Shown here: piece after piece, positions 10,595 to 23,200 of the stretch | How the letters are laid out: each line of letters begins with the position of its first letter | Numbering within the stretch: position 1 is the stretch's first letter | Origin: Athripsodes cinereus | Taxonomy: Eukaryota; Arthropoda; Insecta; Trichoptera; Leptoceridae | Length of the DNA stretch: 64,000 nt | Assembly (NCBI GenBank): GCA_947579605.1 | Contig: OX388312.1 | Coordinates: 19,243,313 to 19,307,312, forward strand | Direction of reading: 5' to 3' | Notes under the pieces: model-generated | Database searches by the model: none | What the model was told of the DNA's origin: nothing | What the model saw: only the letters and a program-made list of their open reading frames with translations | Position numbers and translations under genes: made by a program

Positions 10595-11738
10595 GGTGAG
10601 GGAGGGTGCAACCCTTAATGTGTGTGTTGCTCTGGAAAGTCGTCTAAATCTTTGTTTCTTTTTGATGAACCTGGATTTAAAATAAATCCAAACACTCACT
10701 AGACATCCTCACAGTAAGTATTTCTCATATAATCATAAATGTTTATGGTATATGATAATTATTTTCAAATATATATTTTTCGATTTCATTTACATTCTTT
10801 TGAGGCACCAGATATTTTCTTTAACTTCAAGAATTTCTGTTTATAGAGGTTCTTTTGTATTATTTATTACTGTAATGTTGTGTCTATGAAATTAAAGGCA
10901 ATTAAAATGATAGGTATACATCTTCTGTATGCAATTTGGTACAAGTTAAGTATAACATAAAACTGTAAATGTAATTATTATTATTATCATCTAAGGATGA
11001 TGTTGATTCACATTCAGCTATTTATCATAATTGTACTTACATATTATAATAAAATAACATTAATATGTGATACGCACAATTTAATATCTATCTTCATTAA
11101 TATTAGCATTAAATTTGAATATGTATATGAATTGATTTTTATTTTATAATCCCTTTTTTAATTTAATTTTTGGCATTATTTTAAGGTATTGCTATATACA
11201 AATAAATTAACCCTTTGTCTTTTAGTCCAATAATTCAGATTTTTTAATTAATATGTATGATAGATTGTAAACTGATTTTTATTAGTGGTTTAGTGTAAAT
11301 TGTTCCAATTCATTTATCGACAGATTTGTCAATTTATTTACAACCGGGCTTGATAGGCTCTTTGTAGTTAACATTTCACATGACTACGATACCACGTTAT
11401 TGATAGTTTAGTTTGTGTAATGTAAGATTATCACTAAAATTATTGTAGAAGTCTGTATAACTGAATGGAAAAGGTTTCTTCCAATATTTCCAATAGGAAT
11501 ACTAATACACGAACACGCATATACTCGTAATTTTAAGTAACATCAATATAGCTGACAATAATTTTACAAAGATATATAGATACATTGTAGTGTATAGCTC
11601 AGACCTCAGACCCTAAATAGGAGACAGTCGTCACGGTTCGTTACATCTTCGCTATCTTATGAAAAAATTGTGTTAATTTAACACGAAGGTATTTAAATGA
11701 GGAAGCTCTTTGCTGTCTATAACAGGGCTTTATATCAC
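10595..11738. other. AT-rich stretch, no gene seen
   Basis: Plain AT-rich sequence; no coding or RNA gene recognised. Confidence 0.45.
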
Positions 11739-11940
11739 ATGCATTTGTTCATTCATGTCCTCTCTGGGTCAATATAATTTAAGACATTCAGGGTGGGTGC
11801 CATACCTCAGCGCTGAACTGAAGAAATAAAATGTCTTAAACGTGATGTTTTACGAATATTTGCCTCTTACAGGATACTTGAAAACTAACAGGAAAGGGTG
11901 AAAGACCTATTCTTTACCGAGTACTCCACCGGATACAATA
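11739..11940 (-). repeat. TAG-tail family copy, internal part
   Basis: This is antisense to the family. It contains GTCCTCTCTGGGTCAATATA, the AGACATTCAGGGTGGGTGCC block, CGCTGAACTGAAG, TGCCTCTTACAGGATACTTG and the TATTCTTTACCGAGTACTCC block. It lacks the TAG-tailed terminus. Its upstream end runs straight into a perfect hairpin (11921-11964). Confidence 0.75.
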
Positions 11941-11964
11941 TTGAAAATGTATCCGGTGGAGTAC
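11921..11964. repeat. 16-bp perfect hairpin at the edge of a TAG-tail copy
   Basis: GTACTCCACCGGATAC (11921-11936) is repeated inverted at 11949-11964 around a 12-base loop. The left arm is part of the TAG-tail copy, so the right arm probably arose by a local inverted duplication or an inverted neighbouring copy. Confidence 0.8.
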
Positions 11965-12257
11965 TGTGTACACCTACAATCACCAGACAGATAGGTATAT
12001 TTGAATGTTAACACTTCAGTGTATAAGGACTTATCTACAAACTAAAAAAAATATTGGTAACAATTATGATTTAAAAACGATTTAGATGTCATCCAATGTT
12101 GCTAAAATAACAATCTTTTCGTGCGTATTTCTTCTTCAGTATAAATACAGACACGGAATTCGAACTCGACCAAAAAAGTCCAACCGCCTATATCAGTCAT
12201 TGAACTTTTAATGTTCGTATGTTTTCTTCATACTAATGTGTCAAAATCAAATTCAAA
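11965..12257. other. No gene seen
   Basis: Plain sequence between two TAG-tail copies. Nothing is recognised. Confidence 0.4.
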
Positions 12258-12402
12258 TTCAACTCGGCAGTGATGAGATGTGCCACTCATTTTTAGTATC
12301 TCATTGTTTATTGCACAGAGAGGATTACCTGCATGTTTGTTACGTACTGTTAGTTCTCTATATTGGCTATCCCACTTGTGGAGATGCCATGATGGTATAG
12401 AT
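12258..12402 (+). repeat. TAG-tail family copy, split at its 3' end by a LINE
   Basis: It reads CAGTGATGAGATGTGCCACT, ATTGCACAGAGAGGATTACC, TGCATGTTTGTTACG and GGCTATCCCACTTGTGGAGA, then GCCATGATGGTATAG, which is the family's 3' end. At that exact point a LINE 3' end begins in the opposite orientation, and the GGTATAGAT of the family end is duplicated on the far side. Confidence 0.8.
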
Positions 12403-12663
12403 TTTCTTCTTCTTCTTAATCTTTTATTAGACCCAGAGGTCTGTTCATACAGGAGGGTCCTCTTGCGATGTGGATGCCCAGCTGTCCTTCCATCGTTTAG
12501 GTGGTCTTCCGGGTAGGCGTCGTCCATCAGGTAGTCCATGTAGAACAATCTTTGGGATTCTGGTGCTACCCATCCTCTGGACATGTTCGTACCAAAATCT
12601 TCGGCGTTGTCTTCCCCATCTGACAATATCCTGGAACTCATATAGATATGTACCTATAGACCT
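12403..12663 (-). mobile_element. 5'-truncated LINE 3' end, GAA tail, 9-bp TSD
   Basis: The minus strand encodes the C-terminal part of an endonuclease-reverse transcriptase: FQDIVRWGRQRRRFWYEHVQ, then RMGSTRIPKIVLHG and a proline/arginine-rich GRRLPGRPPKRWKDSW segment. This GRPxKRWxDxW signature is common at the end of insect LINE ORF2 proteins. The 3' terminus is (GAA)n, seen as TTCTTCTTCTTC at about 12405-12416. GGTATAGAT at 12394-12402 and 12664-12672 is the target-site duplication. The insertion hit the 3' end of a TAG-tail copy, so it is younger than that copy. Confidence 0.85.
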
Positions 12664-12672
12664 GGTATAGAT

Positions 12673-14194
12673 ATGTAGGAATAAATTTATATTAAATTTT
12701 GACTTTATAAGTACGAGTAAAGTCACATTATATTATTGGCATCCCTGGATAGTGCTACATATTATTATCACATGTGATATAGGTAGGTGCTCGTAGCCTC
12801 TCCCCCATTCATTTAAAGTAACACATTTTATGGCACTAATTATCATTATGATGCAAGGTCTATCTTTAAACGGATTAAAATTATATCACCGTAACACACT
12901 GCTTCGAAGTTTATGTACTTATCTGTATGTCAGAGCGAAACTACATTATGTCACGAGAGGTCATTTTGCAAGAAGGCCGTTCAAAGTTTTTCAACAAAAT
13001 TTAATTAGTTTCAGGTACATTTGTTTATACAAAATTATTGGCAAAAATGATTTATTGTAATTTTTGTTAAATATTGCTTTCACTTATTTTTAAATAAATA
13101 AAGACGAATGAATAAATGACGCAGTTTTGCTACGCAAGAATTTGTCATTCTTTATAAATTTAGTTATCACAAAATAAGACACTTTTTCAATAAATGTAAA
13201 TATTTGCCATCAAAAATACTATAACGAGGACAGTGTTCATAAGTCACTTTGGGCAAAAATTATAAGTACTGTATCATAGTTTCGCTTGGACACTCAGTTT
13301 ATAGATTTTAGAATAATAATAATAATGAATGATTGATAATATCATTTCCACATTATGAACAATATTTTATCATTTAAATAATTGTAATTATTATTTATGC
13401 AAATCTCTAAATATACGTATATTTATAGATATATAGATAATGATAATAATAATCACGCTTTAAATTTTAACAGATTCGTTATGCTGTTGAAAGAATAAGT
13501 AGATAGTTTTATTTTATCGAAGAGAATTATTACTACTGTTTATGTATTAAGTTACGTAAAATTGCTTTAAAATCACATTGGTAACACTGTCAAGACAATA
13601 CTTTATTAGAAATGATACAATGTTTTTTTTCCTCTTTTATTAAATTTACATAGTAACATATTATATATTAGGTACCAATAATTAAGCAATAAAACGAAAG
13701 CGAGCTTAATTTATTACAAGTGCTAAAGTAATTATTTTATATGTTTTTCTAGTTTTATGTTTAGATTTTTATTAAAATAATTATATCATTTGTCTCATTT
13801 TCGATAACTACGTGTTATATTTTTACATGCCCATAATATTTTTTTCTTTTATATATAAGGATGGTAATATGCTATGCATGATATAAAATCACGTATACGT
13901 ATTGGAGATATATTTATTTAGTGAAATAGTGTACAAGCTGCAGAATTCCGTATTGTATAAAAGATCATCCGAGAAAAGAATCTCTCAGCATTGCAAAAGC
14001 TTTATTATAATGTATATTTACGTATCAATTCTAAAACGTCATTTCCCATATGTGGGTAGCTTGTAGACTTTAGTTAATGTAAGAGTAGACATGTTTGTTA
14101 TAAGTTATTTTTAAGGTATAATTATAACTTTATAAAATTAAATAAATAAATAAATAAGTTTCATGGAAACGAATAAAATATCCATAATTAGGTC
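12673..14194. other. AT-rich stretch, no gene seen
   Basis: Mostly plain AT-rich DNA. It includes a possible small TIR element (listed separately at 12928-13292) and several AT-only runs. No gene was recognised. Confidence 0.45.
12928..13292. mobile_element. Possible short TIR element (MITE)
   Basis: The left end TGTCAGAGCGAAACTA and the inverted right end TGTCCAAGCGAAACTA match at 14 of 16 positions across about 365 bp. A TA precedes the left end, but no clean TA duplication is seen on the right. The interior has no transposase. It could be a small Tc1/mariner-type MITE or chance. Confidence 0.35.
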
Positions 14195-14319
14195 AATTGA
14201 AATAAGTGTTTCTTTCAATGGTTGTCAATATTGATAATGACCTGATAAGTTGAAAGACGCCTTTCTGATAAGTTGAATGATTTATAATTTACAGTAGAAT
14301 GAAACACTTGTTTTAATTT
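14195..14319. mobile_element. Decayed palindromic MITE (same family as 39.98 kb)
   Basis: It shares AAGTGTTTCTTTC, ATAATGACCTGATAAGT, TGAAAGACG and GAAACACTTGTTT with the intact element at 39978-40145, in the same order. The left arm is shortened, so the hairpin is incomplete. Confidence 0.7.
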
Positions 14320-15510
14320 AACAGACTGTGGAAATCTACAAGGTGCGCACTGACACAATTAACAAAATGTCCATATTTTAAACAATGTATAAAACATTCT
14401 CCTCACGCTGATAATAAAATTTACTTGCGTACAAATTAATAATACCTACATATAGTATGTAAGAGTACTATTTCTTTGACAGAATATAACGAATTAGACA
14501 CACTATAAAGGTAAGTAATAGGTATAACAATAACAATAATAACGCCACTTGTATAATAATAATACAATAATAATGATAGTGCGCTGTGAAAATATCACGA
14601 AATTTGAAGAAATAATAAGTAATTTGAATACGTCAAGTTGTTTGTTGGTATTTATTCATGCTTCCGTGATTCCGTCAAGCGGAGGAGTACCTACCGACCT
14701 ACCTACAGTCATATTATAAATACTATCGAGTACCTGCTAATATTATTATACCTCGCGCAATACATCTTATCAATGAAGAAGTGTCACTGTTGTCGATAAA
14801 ATAAATTGATTTTTTACTCCTTACGGCGTTAATTTATTTTATTTTATTTCAAGAGTTAAATAATTTTATCCAATTCATTCTATGTAAATGAATTATAAAA
14901 TTACCTTTTGCATACTTACTTAACATGTATAATAATACTCTCGTTAATTTTCATTTTGAAATTAATATCTTTTTGAGTGTCATTTACAAGGCAAAATATG
15001 CTGATTTTTTTCATTTTATTTACATTTTCATTTTATCTGATTGTAATTAATATCGCGTTCTGTTTATCAAAATAACTTAAAAAGTCACTCAATGTATGTA
15101 AGAGATTCTTGAAACGTCAAACTTTTGCGCAAATCATGACACGAGGAAGTTGGTACATTTATTGTGAGAATATTACGTATTTCTGTTTGAATCTGGTTTA
15201 ATAAGTAAGAGAAGTAATAGTAGCAGGTAGCTGCGATGAACGGCAGCAATAATAAAACTTAGTAATTTACAACAAGAATGATGAATTGGCATAAAATGGT
15301 ATGATACATTGTATTTATGTAACAGTACGTAGTACCTATGTAGTAGATATAGATATATCTTTGAAATAGTGGTGTTAGTATTATAGAGGGAGTTAGTAGA
15401 TATAATAGGCAGGCATGTATATAGAGAATCTAAAAAAATATTTATGTCCGTTTGTATGTTCATATGAGGTATTTTATGGACACCTTAATTAGACTACACG
15501 GAAAAAATAA
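14320..15510. other. AT-rich stretch, no gene seen
   Basis: AT-rich with several AAT/TTA runs. The minus-strand open frame at 15173-15463 is Leu/Tyr/His-rich with no motif and is not believed. Confidence 0.45.
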
Positions 15511-15741
15511 TACAATCTAACATAACATAACATACATAGACAATTCACACAGATCGAGCTAGTCCCAAACTAAGATGAATCTTGTATTATGGGTACTAAC
15601 TCGACGATACACACATATACATGTAACACCCAGACCCAGGACAATTTGAAAAAGGTCATTCTTCACTTTGCCCTGGCCGGGAATCGAACCCGGGACCTCG
15701 TGACTCAAAGGCAAGAGCGTTACCTCCACGCCACACCGGCC
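15511..15741 (-). repeat. tRNA-derived SINE, family 1 (near full length)
   Basis: On the minus strand it starts GGCCGGTGTGGCGTGGAGG (box A-like TGGCGTGGAGG), continues through a tRNA-like stem to a perfect box B GGTTCGATTCC (complement at 15680-15690), then a unique body (TTTTTCAAATTGTCCTGGG ... GACTAGCTCGATCTGTG) and a 3' tail of TATGT-type repeats. Other copies lie at 36.3 kb and, split by an insertion, at 42.6-43.6 kb. Internal pol III promotion is expected. The tRNA head is not a functional tRNA gene because no CCA-proximal acceptor pairing is retained. Confidence 0.85.
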
Positions 15742-15868
15742 TACTAAGGTCTATCTATAAAAGGTATCTTCCTTGAGACAAGTTTTAGGCTAAAATATTT
15801 TAAATATCTTATGAATTGATAGAAATATTAGTGTTACCGGATTTTTATGGAAGTTTTATTCTACAAAT

Positions 15869-16005
15869 GGCATGGAGAAAACAGCATGCATGTTTATTAC
15901 ATCCAGTAGCATGGAGAGGAGAGATTGCATATTTGTTACACGCAGCTGATCTGCTGGCTACCCCACTTGTGGAGTATACCATGATGATGGTACACTATAG
16001 TAGCA
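15869..16005 (+). repeat. TAG-tail family copy with internal duplication
   Basis: The family's central block appears twice in a row: TGGCATGGAGAAAACAGCAT at 15869 and ATGGAGAGGAGAGATTGCAT at about 15910, each followed by a TGTTTATTACA-like or TTTGTTACAC-like run. It then continues CAGCTGATCTGCTGGCTACC to the ACCATGATGATGG end and a weak TAG tail. In frame it reads AYLLHAADLLATPLVEYTMM. Confidence 0.75.
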
Positions 16006-16057
16006 GCTGTATCAAAATACATCATTTCAATTTATTGAATACATAAGGTGGAAATAA

Positions 16058-16470
16058 TACTACTACTATACTACTACTACTATACCATCACGGCATATCC
16101 CACAAGTGGGGTAGCCAGCAGACCAGCTGCATATAAAACATGCAAGCTGTCTTCTCTGTGCCAATATAAATTTAAGACTTTCGGGATGGGTGGCAAACCT
16201 CATCGCCGAATTTAAGATGTAAAATGTCCTATTTTTTCGACCACCTGCCTTTAACAGGACACTCAAAAACTTATGGAGAAGAGTGGGAGACCAATTCTTT
16301 ACCGGGTGCTCCATGCACGGGATATTGCTTGATAATTGCTTGATATTGATGTTATTATGTTGATGCATAATATCCGGCATTTGTAGTTGCACAAAAATAC
16401 CATTAGTAATATTGAAGGAGACCCACCGACCATCTGGATATCGTAAAAGCTTGGGTATTTTCATTTATTT
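16058..16470 (-). repeat. TAG-tail family copy, longest in the window
   Basis: This is the most complete copy. On the plus strand it begins with (TAC)n (the complement of the TAG tail, 16058-16084), then CCATCACGGCATATCCCACA, AGTGGGGTAGCCAGCAGACC, ATGCAAGCTGTCTTCTCTGT, the GGGATGGGTGGCAAACCTCA block, CACTCAAAAACTTATGGAG, CAATTCTTTACCGGGTGC, and further upstream family sequence GAAGGAGACCCACCGACC. The minus strand is open from 16464 to 16069 and includes KIPKLLRYPDGRWVSFNI and later FYILNSAMRFATHPES; a small indel in the family's final block shifts the end out of the shared frame. The upstream block recurs at 31.56 kb, so the element is at least about 400 bp. Confidence 0.8.
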
Positions 16471-17057
16471 TAAGAAATAATAAAAACTAGACAACTATAC
16501 AAAAAATTACAAAAAGTAGAACAGTCAAAAATATTTTTAAAATATATGTCCTGATCAAAGCCGGGTAAAACTGCAGTATTATAATATTATAGTAATGTAA
16601 ATGGAAATATTGTGGCCCATTACCACCGCAGCTAGGTAATTGAATGCTTACCTACAGTTGGTAATGAAAGAAAAGTATTCAAACACAACAATATCTCTCT
16701 ACTCTGTAGGTCTAGGCTATGCTGGAGTAAGCATTATCCATAGCTGTTACTACTTAGTACATAAGTATCAGCTAACCGTATCGAAACCTTATGATGGATA
16801 ATTGTTGGTAAAACACATCGTAATCATACTAGTATCATATTGTACCTTCATCACCAATATAACCCCACATTATCAATAATAATTCGTGTGAGTCTAAATT
16901 TATACAGGTGTCTATCTAAATTAATATGCGTAAACTATGTATAATAGGTAGGTATACCTATTGCGTCATTCATAATAATTACGCACTGAAATAGTTACAA
17001 GCATCTGAGATTTGTAGGCATTATAATACTCTATGCTTACCAAATAGATATCTGTTT
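16471..17057. other. AT-rich stretch, no gene seen
   Basis: Plain sequence; nothing recognised. Confidence 0.45.
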
Positions 17058-17275
17058 ACATTATCACGGCATCTCTAACAAGTGGCGTTGGCAATAAACT
17101 AGTTGCGTGTAATAAACATGCAAGTTGTCCTCTCCATGCCAATAAAATAAAACATTTAGAATTGGTGGCATACTTCATCAATAAACTGAAAATAATTAAT
17201 GATTTATTGGAGATATTTTACGAATGTCTGCCTTTTCCAATATACTGAAAAGCTAAGATTTATTTTTAGCTTGAT
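17058..17275 (-). repeat. TAG-tail family copy
   Basis: The antisense copy reads TTATCACGGCATCTCTAACA, AGTGGCGTTGGCAATAAACT, ATAAACATGCAAGTTGTCCT, TAGAATTGGTGGCATACTTC and TCTGCCTTTTCCAATATACT. It is well diverged. Confidence 0.7.
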
Positions 17276-20200
17276 ATTTCATAGAACAATAAAAAAAAAT
17301 TGTTGTAAATACTAATTTACTGATTTTTTTTTGCTTAGAATAATAAATTGTTATATAGTTCTAATTATAATTGATAATAATTCTTTGTAAAAACATACAT
17401 CAATATTGGTGTAGATATTATTGTTTCGTGATTAATTTATTAATAATTAGGATCGTGCAATCTGTTATATAAATTAATTCGCCCTTCCTGATAATCTTAA
17501 CCTAAAAACCTCAATGGAAAACAATAACAAATACATAATAATCCTATCAGAAAAGCTTAAAGTTAAATAAATTGTTAAATCCTTGATATTGATCTAGTTT
17601 TCTTAGATTTCAATGCTACAATTTGATCTTCACCCAAAAAACTTTTTTTTTAATTTTTCTCAATTAACAACAGGTGGCACCTAGCATTATAGATTAACGT
17701 GTGCTAAATCAAAGTGATTATATTGAAATTAATATAGGTATTACGTATTGTAAAAGGCAAATGTCTTATATTGTTCAAATAAATAAAATGTTTTCAATGT
17801 CATACTAAATTAATAATGAATTATATTATAATCTACCTACCAACATTCTCATGCTAGATATTATTATATTTACTATATTTGGACACGTAATTTGAATATC
17901 AAAGATTTTTTGTACATCGTTTCTTCATTTATTATAAAATGCATGAAGTGACCCGGCTTATTACAATATAAGAATAGACTGATTTCAAATCAAACCAAAA
18001 TACAAAATAATTTCTTTCATGGTGGACTTACACAATAAACTGAAATTTAAAATAATCACCAGTATAAATTTTATTCCATATTTTCAGTTTTATTTCATTT
18101 TTCAAATTGTAGCTGTTGTTCCATCGTTCAATTCAAGGGTCAATTTGCGCCTTAAATAACTGACAGCCAGGGATAATTTTAATTTAACCTAACATAAATT
18201 CTAAACAATTTAGGTACGCTAATCTGTTTGTAAGCAAGCTGTCCCTTAGCCAGACATTATAGTAGGAATAGCGGTTATTCTGTGATTGTGAGTATGGGTG
18301 TAAAGTAAAGAGGTAATAAGTAAGTAAAGTTACAAAGTAACATTAGGTAGGTAAATAAATAAATGTAAGATGGTTATTTTGACAGTATAGAATTAAAAAG
18401 AGATTAGAAACGCTGCGTGGTTTGTTAGGGCGGGCCTCATCTATGTAACTCACCGAACAAACATCACATATCACAATATTATTATACTTGCTCACCAGCC
18501 TCGCTAGATTAGATACAAATTGTTCGGATACCTATATACAAGATAACATGTGAATACCTCCGTATTAGTATAGTGTATATTATCTAATTCTATATTATTG
18601 TACCTGTTGTGTTTATAAACATCTTCACGCCTTAAAGAATGTACTAATAATATTTATTACTCTTTTTTATAAACATTATACTGTGGAATACTATTAACCT
18701 ATTGAGAACAAAACGCATACTTGACCTCTCAAATCAAAAGATAATAATCTGATTCATATATCTTTAATAAGAGTTGTACTACTTAATAATAATATCTCTT
18801 ATTACATACATCATATTATCGGAGGCTCTGTCTATTACATATTACAAATAATAATAATAAATAATATATGTATATATGCTAACATACTATGGGAAACCGA
18901 CAGTAAAAAGTGTATAGATGTGGAGTAGTTGTTTGGTGGCAGGATATTGTGTCACAACTAACTATTGAATTGTATTAGAATGTGTCTACTAATCAAGTCA
19001 TATTTATATAACAATCTTGATAGAAATAAAACGTTTATTACTCACAACTCATATTTGTCATTTTTTTTATTGAATGTTGAAAATATGTATATTTAAACTT
19101 GATGAAACTATCAATACAACCTCATATAAATTTAATTCCCTTGTTAGCATCGAATCACAATATTGAACTTATAAATCAGTTGAGAGTTATCCTGTCGTTT
19201 ATGTTACGACATTTTACTTTTGGTTACCGATTAAAATAATAACCAACAGTTGAGAGAACCTCACAATACGTTTCCAGATATGAAAATATGATCTCCTTGT
19301 AAGGAAACTAGTCAAGATGCATTCAATATAACTTTTGCCATAGAATTCAAACGAGACAAGAAATGATTTCCTCTGAAGTTTGTACGATGACATCGGTGTC
19401 GACTTCAAGCGACTTGCACGTTTTGAAAGTCTAAATATATGCACATAATTGCTCTGCACGCTAACCGGTTTAAATGTTTTATTTAATAGATCAAAATCGC
19501 GTTGATCTCTGATCAAATAATATTATTATTGATCTATAATGAGGGGAGAGATCCAGATAGATCTTATTCTACATCCGTAATACAAATCATTAAATGAGGT
19601 GTCCCGTAGTTTACTTGCAAATACCAATTAAATATGCAGGTGACTAAACGTGATATGATGAAAATCTCTGTCAACATTTCATAACACTTTCCCACGTCGC
19701 AGATTATGCAGACGAACACTACTAAGTAGTAAATACTTACCTCATAATCTAATCATACATCGATTACATACTTACTACTTACTACAACATTTAATTTAAT
19801 CGGAAATAATATATAATGTTTTCTGCCAATTATCACATTATTTCCACTTGATGATCCTTGATATATATTTTATTATATATCTATTATGAAACATTTGTAG
19901 AAACCATACAATGGTTATTCATTTATAAACTAACGATGTGGTAATAATGCACTTTGTTAATTGTATGTTTAGATTTGCGTGTGAAAGCATTTGAAAAAGT
20001 GTGCACTACACCTGCGATGCAAATCTATCGTTATTTGATACGAGCGATACGGTCACAGTGGAGGGCAGCAGGATGAGCCTTATCATTTGTATTTGAGTGA
20101 TGGTATGATTTTATCTTATAACTCAATGTCGTGAAAGAAACACCATCTATGTAAAATTTTATTTGATTAAGAAGTTCCAACACGCTGCGTGATAAATTTG

Positions 20201-23200
20201 TGCGAATAAGAGTAGACATTATTGATAGGTACCGGATGACAGGTGCGCTGGCTGGGGTACAGAGAGCGAGTGGCAATCATGCCTACATTACTTGTCTAAT
20301 AATTTTCACTGCAACATACACTGCGGTACTTACACACATATTCACATTACCTCGGGAATTCAATACAGTAAGGAGGTGATTAGTGAACTGGGATTGAATT
20401 CCTAATAAGCAAAATATTCTTCCTATAATACAGGTTTCTGATGGAATGTTAATAAATTTTAAGAATACAAACGCTTAATTATGCATTATGCAGTATTCAT
20501 TTACAAAAGTAACACGATCGTCAATGCTAATTTGTCTAATATTTTATAGAGGAATCGTTTTGTATACCTACTGGAATTAATATCAATGCACCAACTGTGT
20601 ACAGTATTCCTATTAAAGGCATCAGACTGTTTTGATACAAATACTTAAATGATTAAAATTATAAAGAGAACATAAAGGTGCTCGAATCACAATAAAATAA
20701 AAATATTCCCGTTTAATATTAGGTATGAGTCACGTCACAGCATATGAACTAGAAAAGTAAGCACTAATGTGCTAATGTGTTCTTTGATTGATAAAGGTTT
20801 CACTATTGAATACTGTAGGCATTAAATCTTTAGTTGATTTATACTTGACTACAGGTTTCACTATTACCCACATAATATATTATATGTATACCTACTAAGA
20901 TAATATTACTTACCGGAGAGCCTAATGATTAAACTAATAATATTGTATATAAAACTCACAACATTCAGTAGTCAAGTCTTACCTTTCATAAGTTATGCAA
21001 ATTGCCTACATATGAACGATTTAAATTTATGTGTAATGCATGCATACTGCATACTACATAATCTACCTACCAATACCTGAACACTAAACAGTAAATAGAA
21101 CCTCTACTTTAGTATTGATTGATTGATTATTATTTGCGTCGTATGGAGTTATTTTCGAAAGTTGATTCTAAGTACACATATGTATTATTAACAAACACTT
21201 ATGCATTTCAAGTAAGTTAGTAAGTAAAACTAATACCTACTACACATAATTGCATAACACTTCATGTAATAATCACGTACTTAATATAATACACTATTGC
21301 TATTTGTTTTAAATACTTAATAATATATGCGAATAAATTAAAAATGTATAAATTTTTGCGTGTTTTACTTAAATATCAGGTATTATTATTAATGTTACTG
21401 CTTAACTAAATTAATGTTTCCTTGTTTGAATTTTAATAATCGTATTTACTAATTTCATATTATAAAGGTGACTCAAATTGATACTATTTATCTATAATCG
21501 CAAAAAATGTATATTTAAACTTGGCTAATTAGACATATCTAAAGTTAAACCCGATTAATTGGAAAATCTTACTCACAAATAGTTTTTCTATAATGCATCT
21601 ACTAATATTATACTGAAAATTAGAATTATTACACTTATTAGGAATAATTTTAGTCGAGCCTAAAGTCAGAACAATACTAATAATATAATGTTTTCGGGAA
21701 TAAGCTGTCACTTAGTTAGGCCTAAAAGTTGGATGAGCTATTTATCCTTATTTGTGAGTAAAGCTAATTGTATTTCAATGTGCACTACTTAAAAAATATT
21801 TTCGTAGTATTTAAATTAGAACGTCGTGGCAAGATGTAATAACTCGAGATAATCTCTATTATAAATTCATTAATGTTATCTTCATTAATTAAATTAAATT
21901 TGGAAACTATTATATTATATCCGGTAATTAAATATAGAAATGATGCTTTGGTATGTAAAAAATTTGAAAATGTATACAAAAACACTGTTTTTTCACACTG
22001 ATAATTTATTATAATATAGGTATGTCGAGCGCTTTCGTCAAGCTAACTCGATATTATAAATAGGACTCTTCTTCTATAATTATTATGAGCCACGTCAAGT
22101 TTTCAATACCATGTGATATTAGATATTGTAATGATAAGATATTTCAGTCGACTCTCATGTCTCATAATTTTATCAGAAATGTTTTGATTTTGAAAATTCA
22201 AATAGCTTTCACAAACTCATCTCTTTGTTGAGTACCTATAAAATTACTTTTCATATTTTAGTAGTATAGAAAACACATTTTAAAGTAATTTTTCATTTTA
22301 TCTATACTTGTATTTATTTTCAAGTACTTTATGTTGCTTTCTTGACATTGTTTCCAAGTTTTTTTTCATTTTTGGGATGTGAAATTTGGTATAAGTAGTT
22401 CCTTTGTTATATTTTCTCACATAATCATTATAAAACTAATATTGGTATACAAATCTTTTACATCGAGTATAGTATTATGAAGGACGAGTGGAAATTTATT
22501 TTTTGATAGCTATTTTTATTATGTGGGGGAGTTGATAGAACCAAATAAGCGTTAGTAATTTGATTTAAAAGTGTTAATGGAAGTTTGTCCAGTGATGGAA
22601 TGTATTTTTATGAGATAGGGACGGAAAATATACGTAAAAATAGTTATTTTATTCATCCACGCAGAAAATTAATCAAATTATTTAACTTCAATATTTGTGC
22701 TGACATAATATGTAATTCCTAGAATGGTCTAATAAAATATATTGATAATTGCCCAAAAAGTTGATTTATTCACATTAAATGTTTACGTATCTCGGAAAAT
22801 CCTCCTTCGCAATATATCGTGTGTATGACAACGATTTCAGAACTTCGTAGTTTGATGTTGATCAATATTTATCTTTGATTGAAGGAGGTTCGTTTTTCTG
22901 TGTTCACAAGAGGAACATTAAAGAGTTAAAGAATAAAAATAAAAAATATGGTTGTTGGAATTGTGGAAATGTACAAAAAGTCATACATATTGAAGAATAT
23001 CCATATTCTTTGAAAACTACAAGGTTTTTTATATTTTTACCATTAGGGTCGTAATGTAGGGAAGAAGAATACTTCTGGAGTAAGTAGGTTCTCGTATATA
23101 ATGAAACGAGGAGATTGCCTTTCTTTATGCCTCTCTGATCAATTTAAACACGAGTGGCAGGGGTTGAGGGTTGAGGGAATATTGGGTACATATTATTATA

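Noticed and set aside
15173..15463. Minus-strand 96-residue open frame
   Set aside because: Leu/Tyr/His/Ser-rich translation of simple AT sequence.
15670..15741. Possible tRNA gene on the minus strand
   Set aside because: The perfect box B sits in a repeated SINE with a TATGT-type tail; other copies lie at 36.3 and 43.5 kb.
19214..19516. Minus-strand 100-residue open frame
   Set aside because: Basic and less low-complexity than its neighbours, but without any motif; no evidence of coding.
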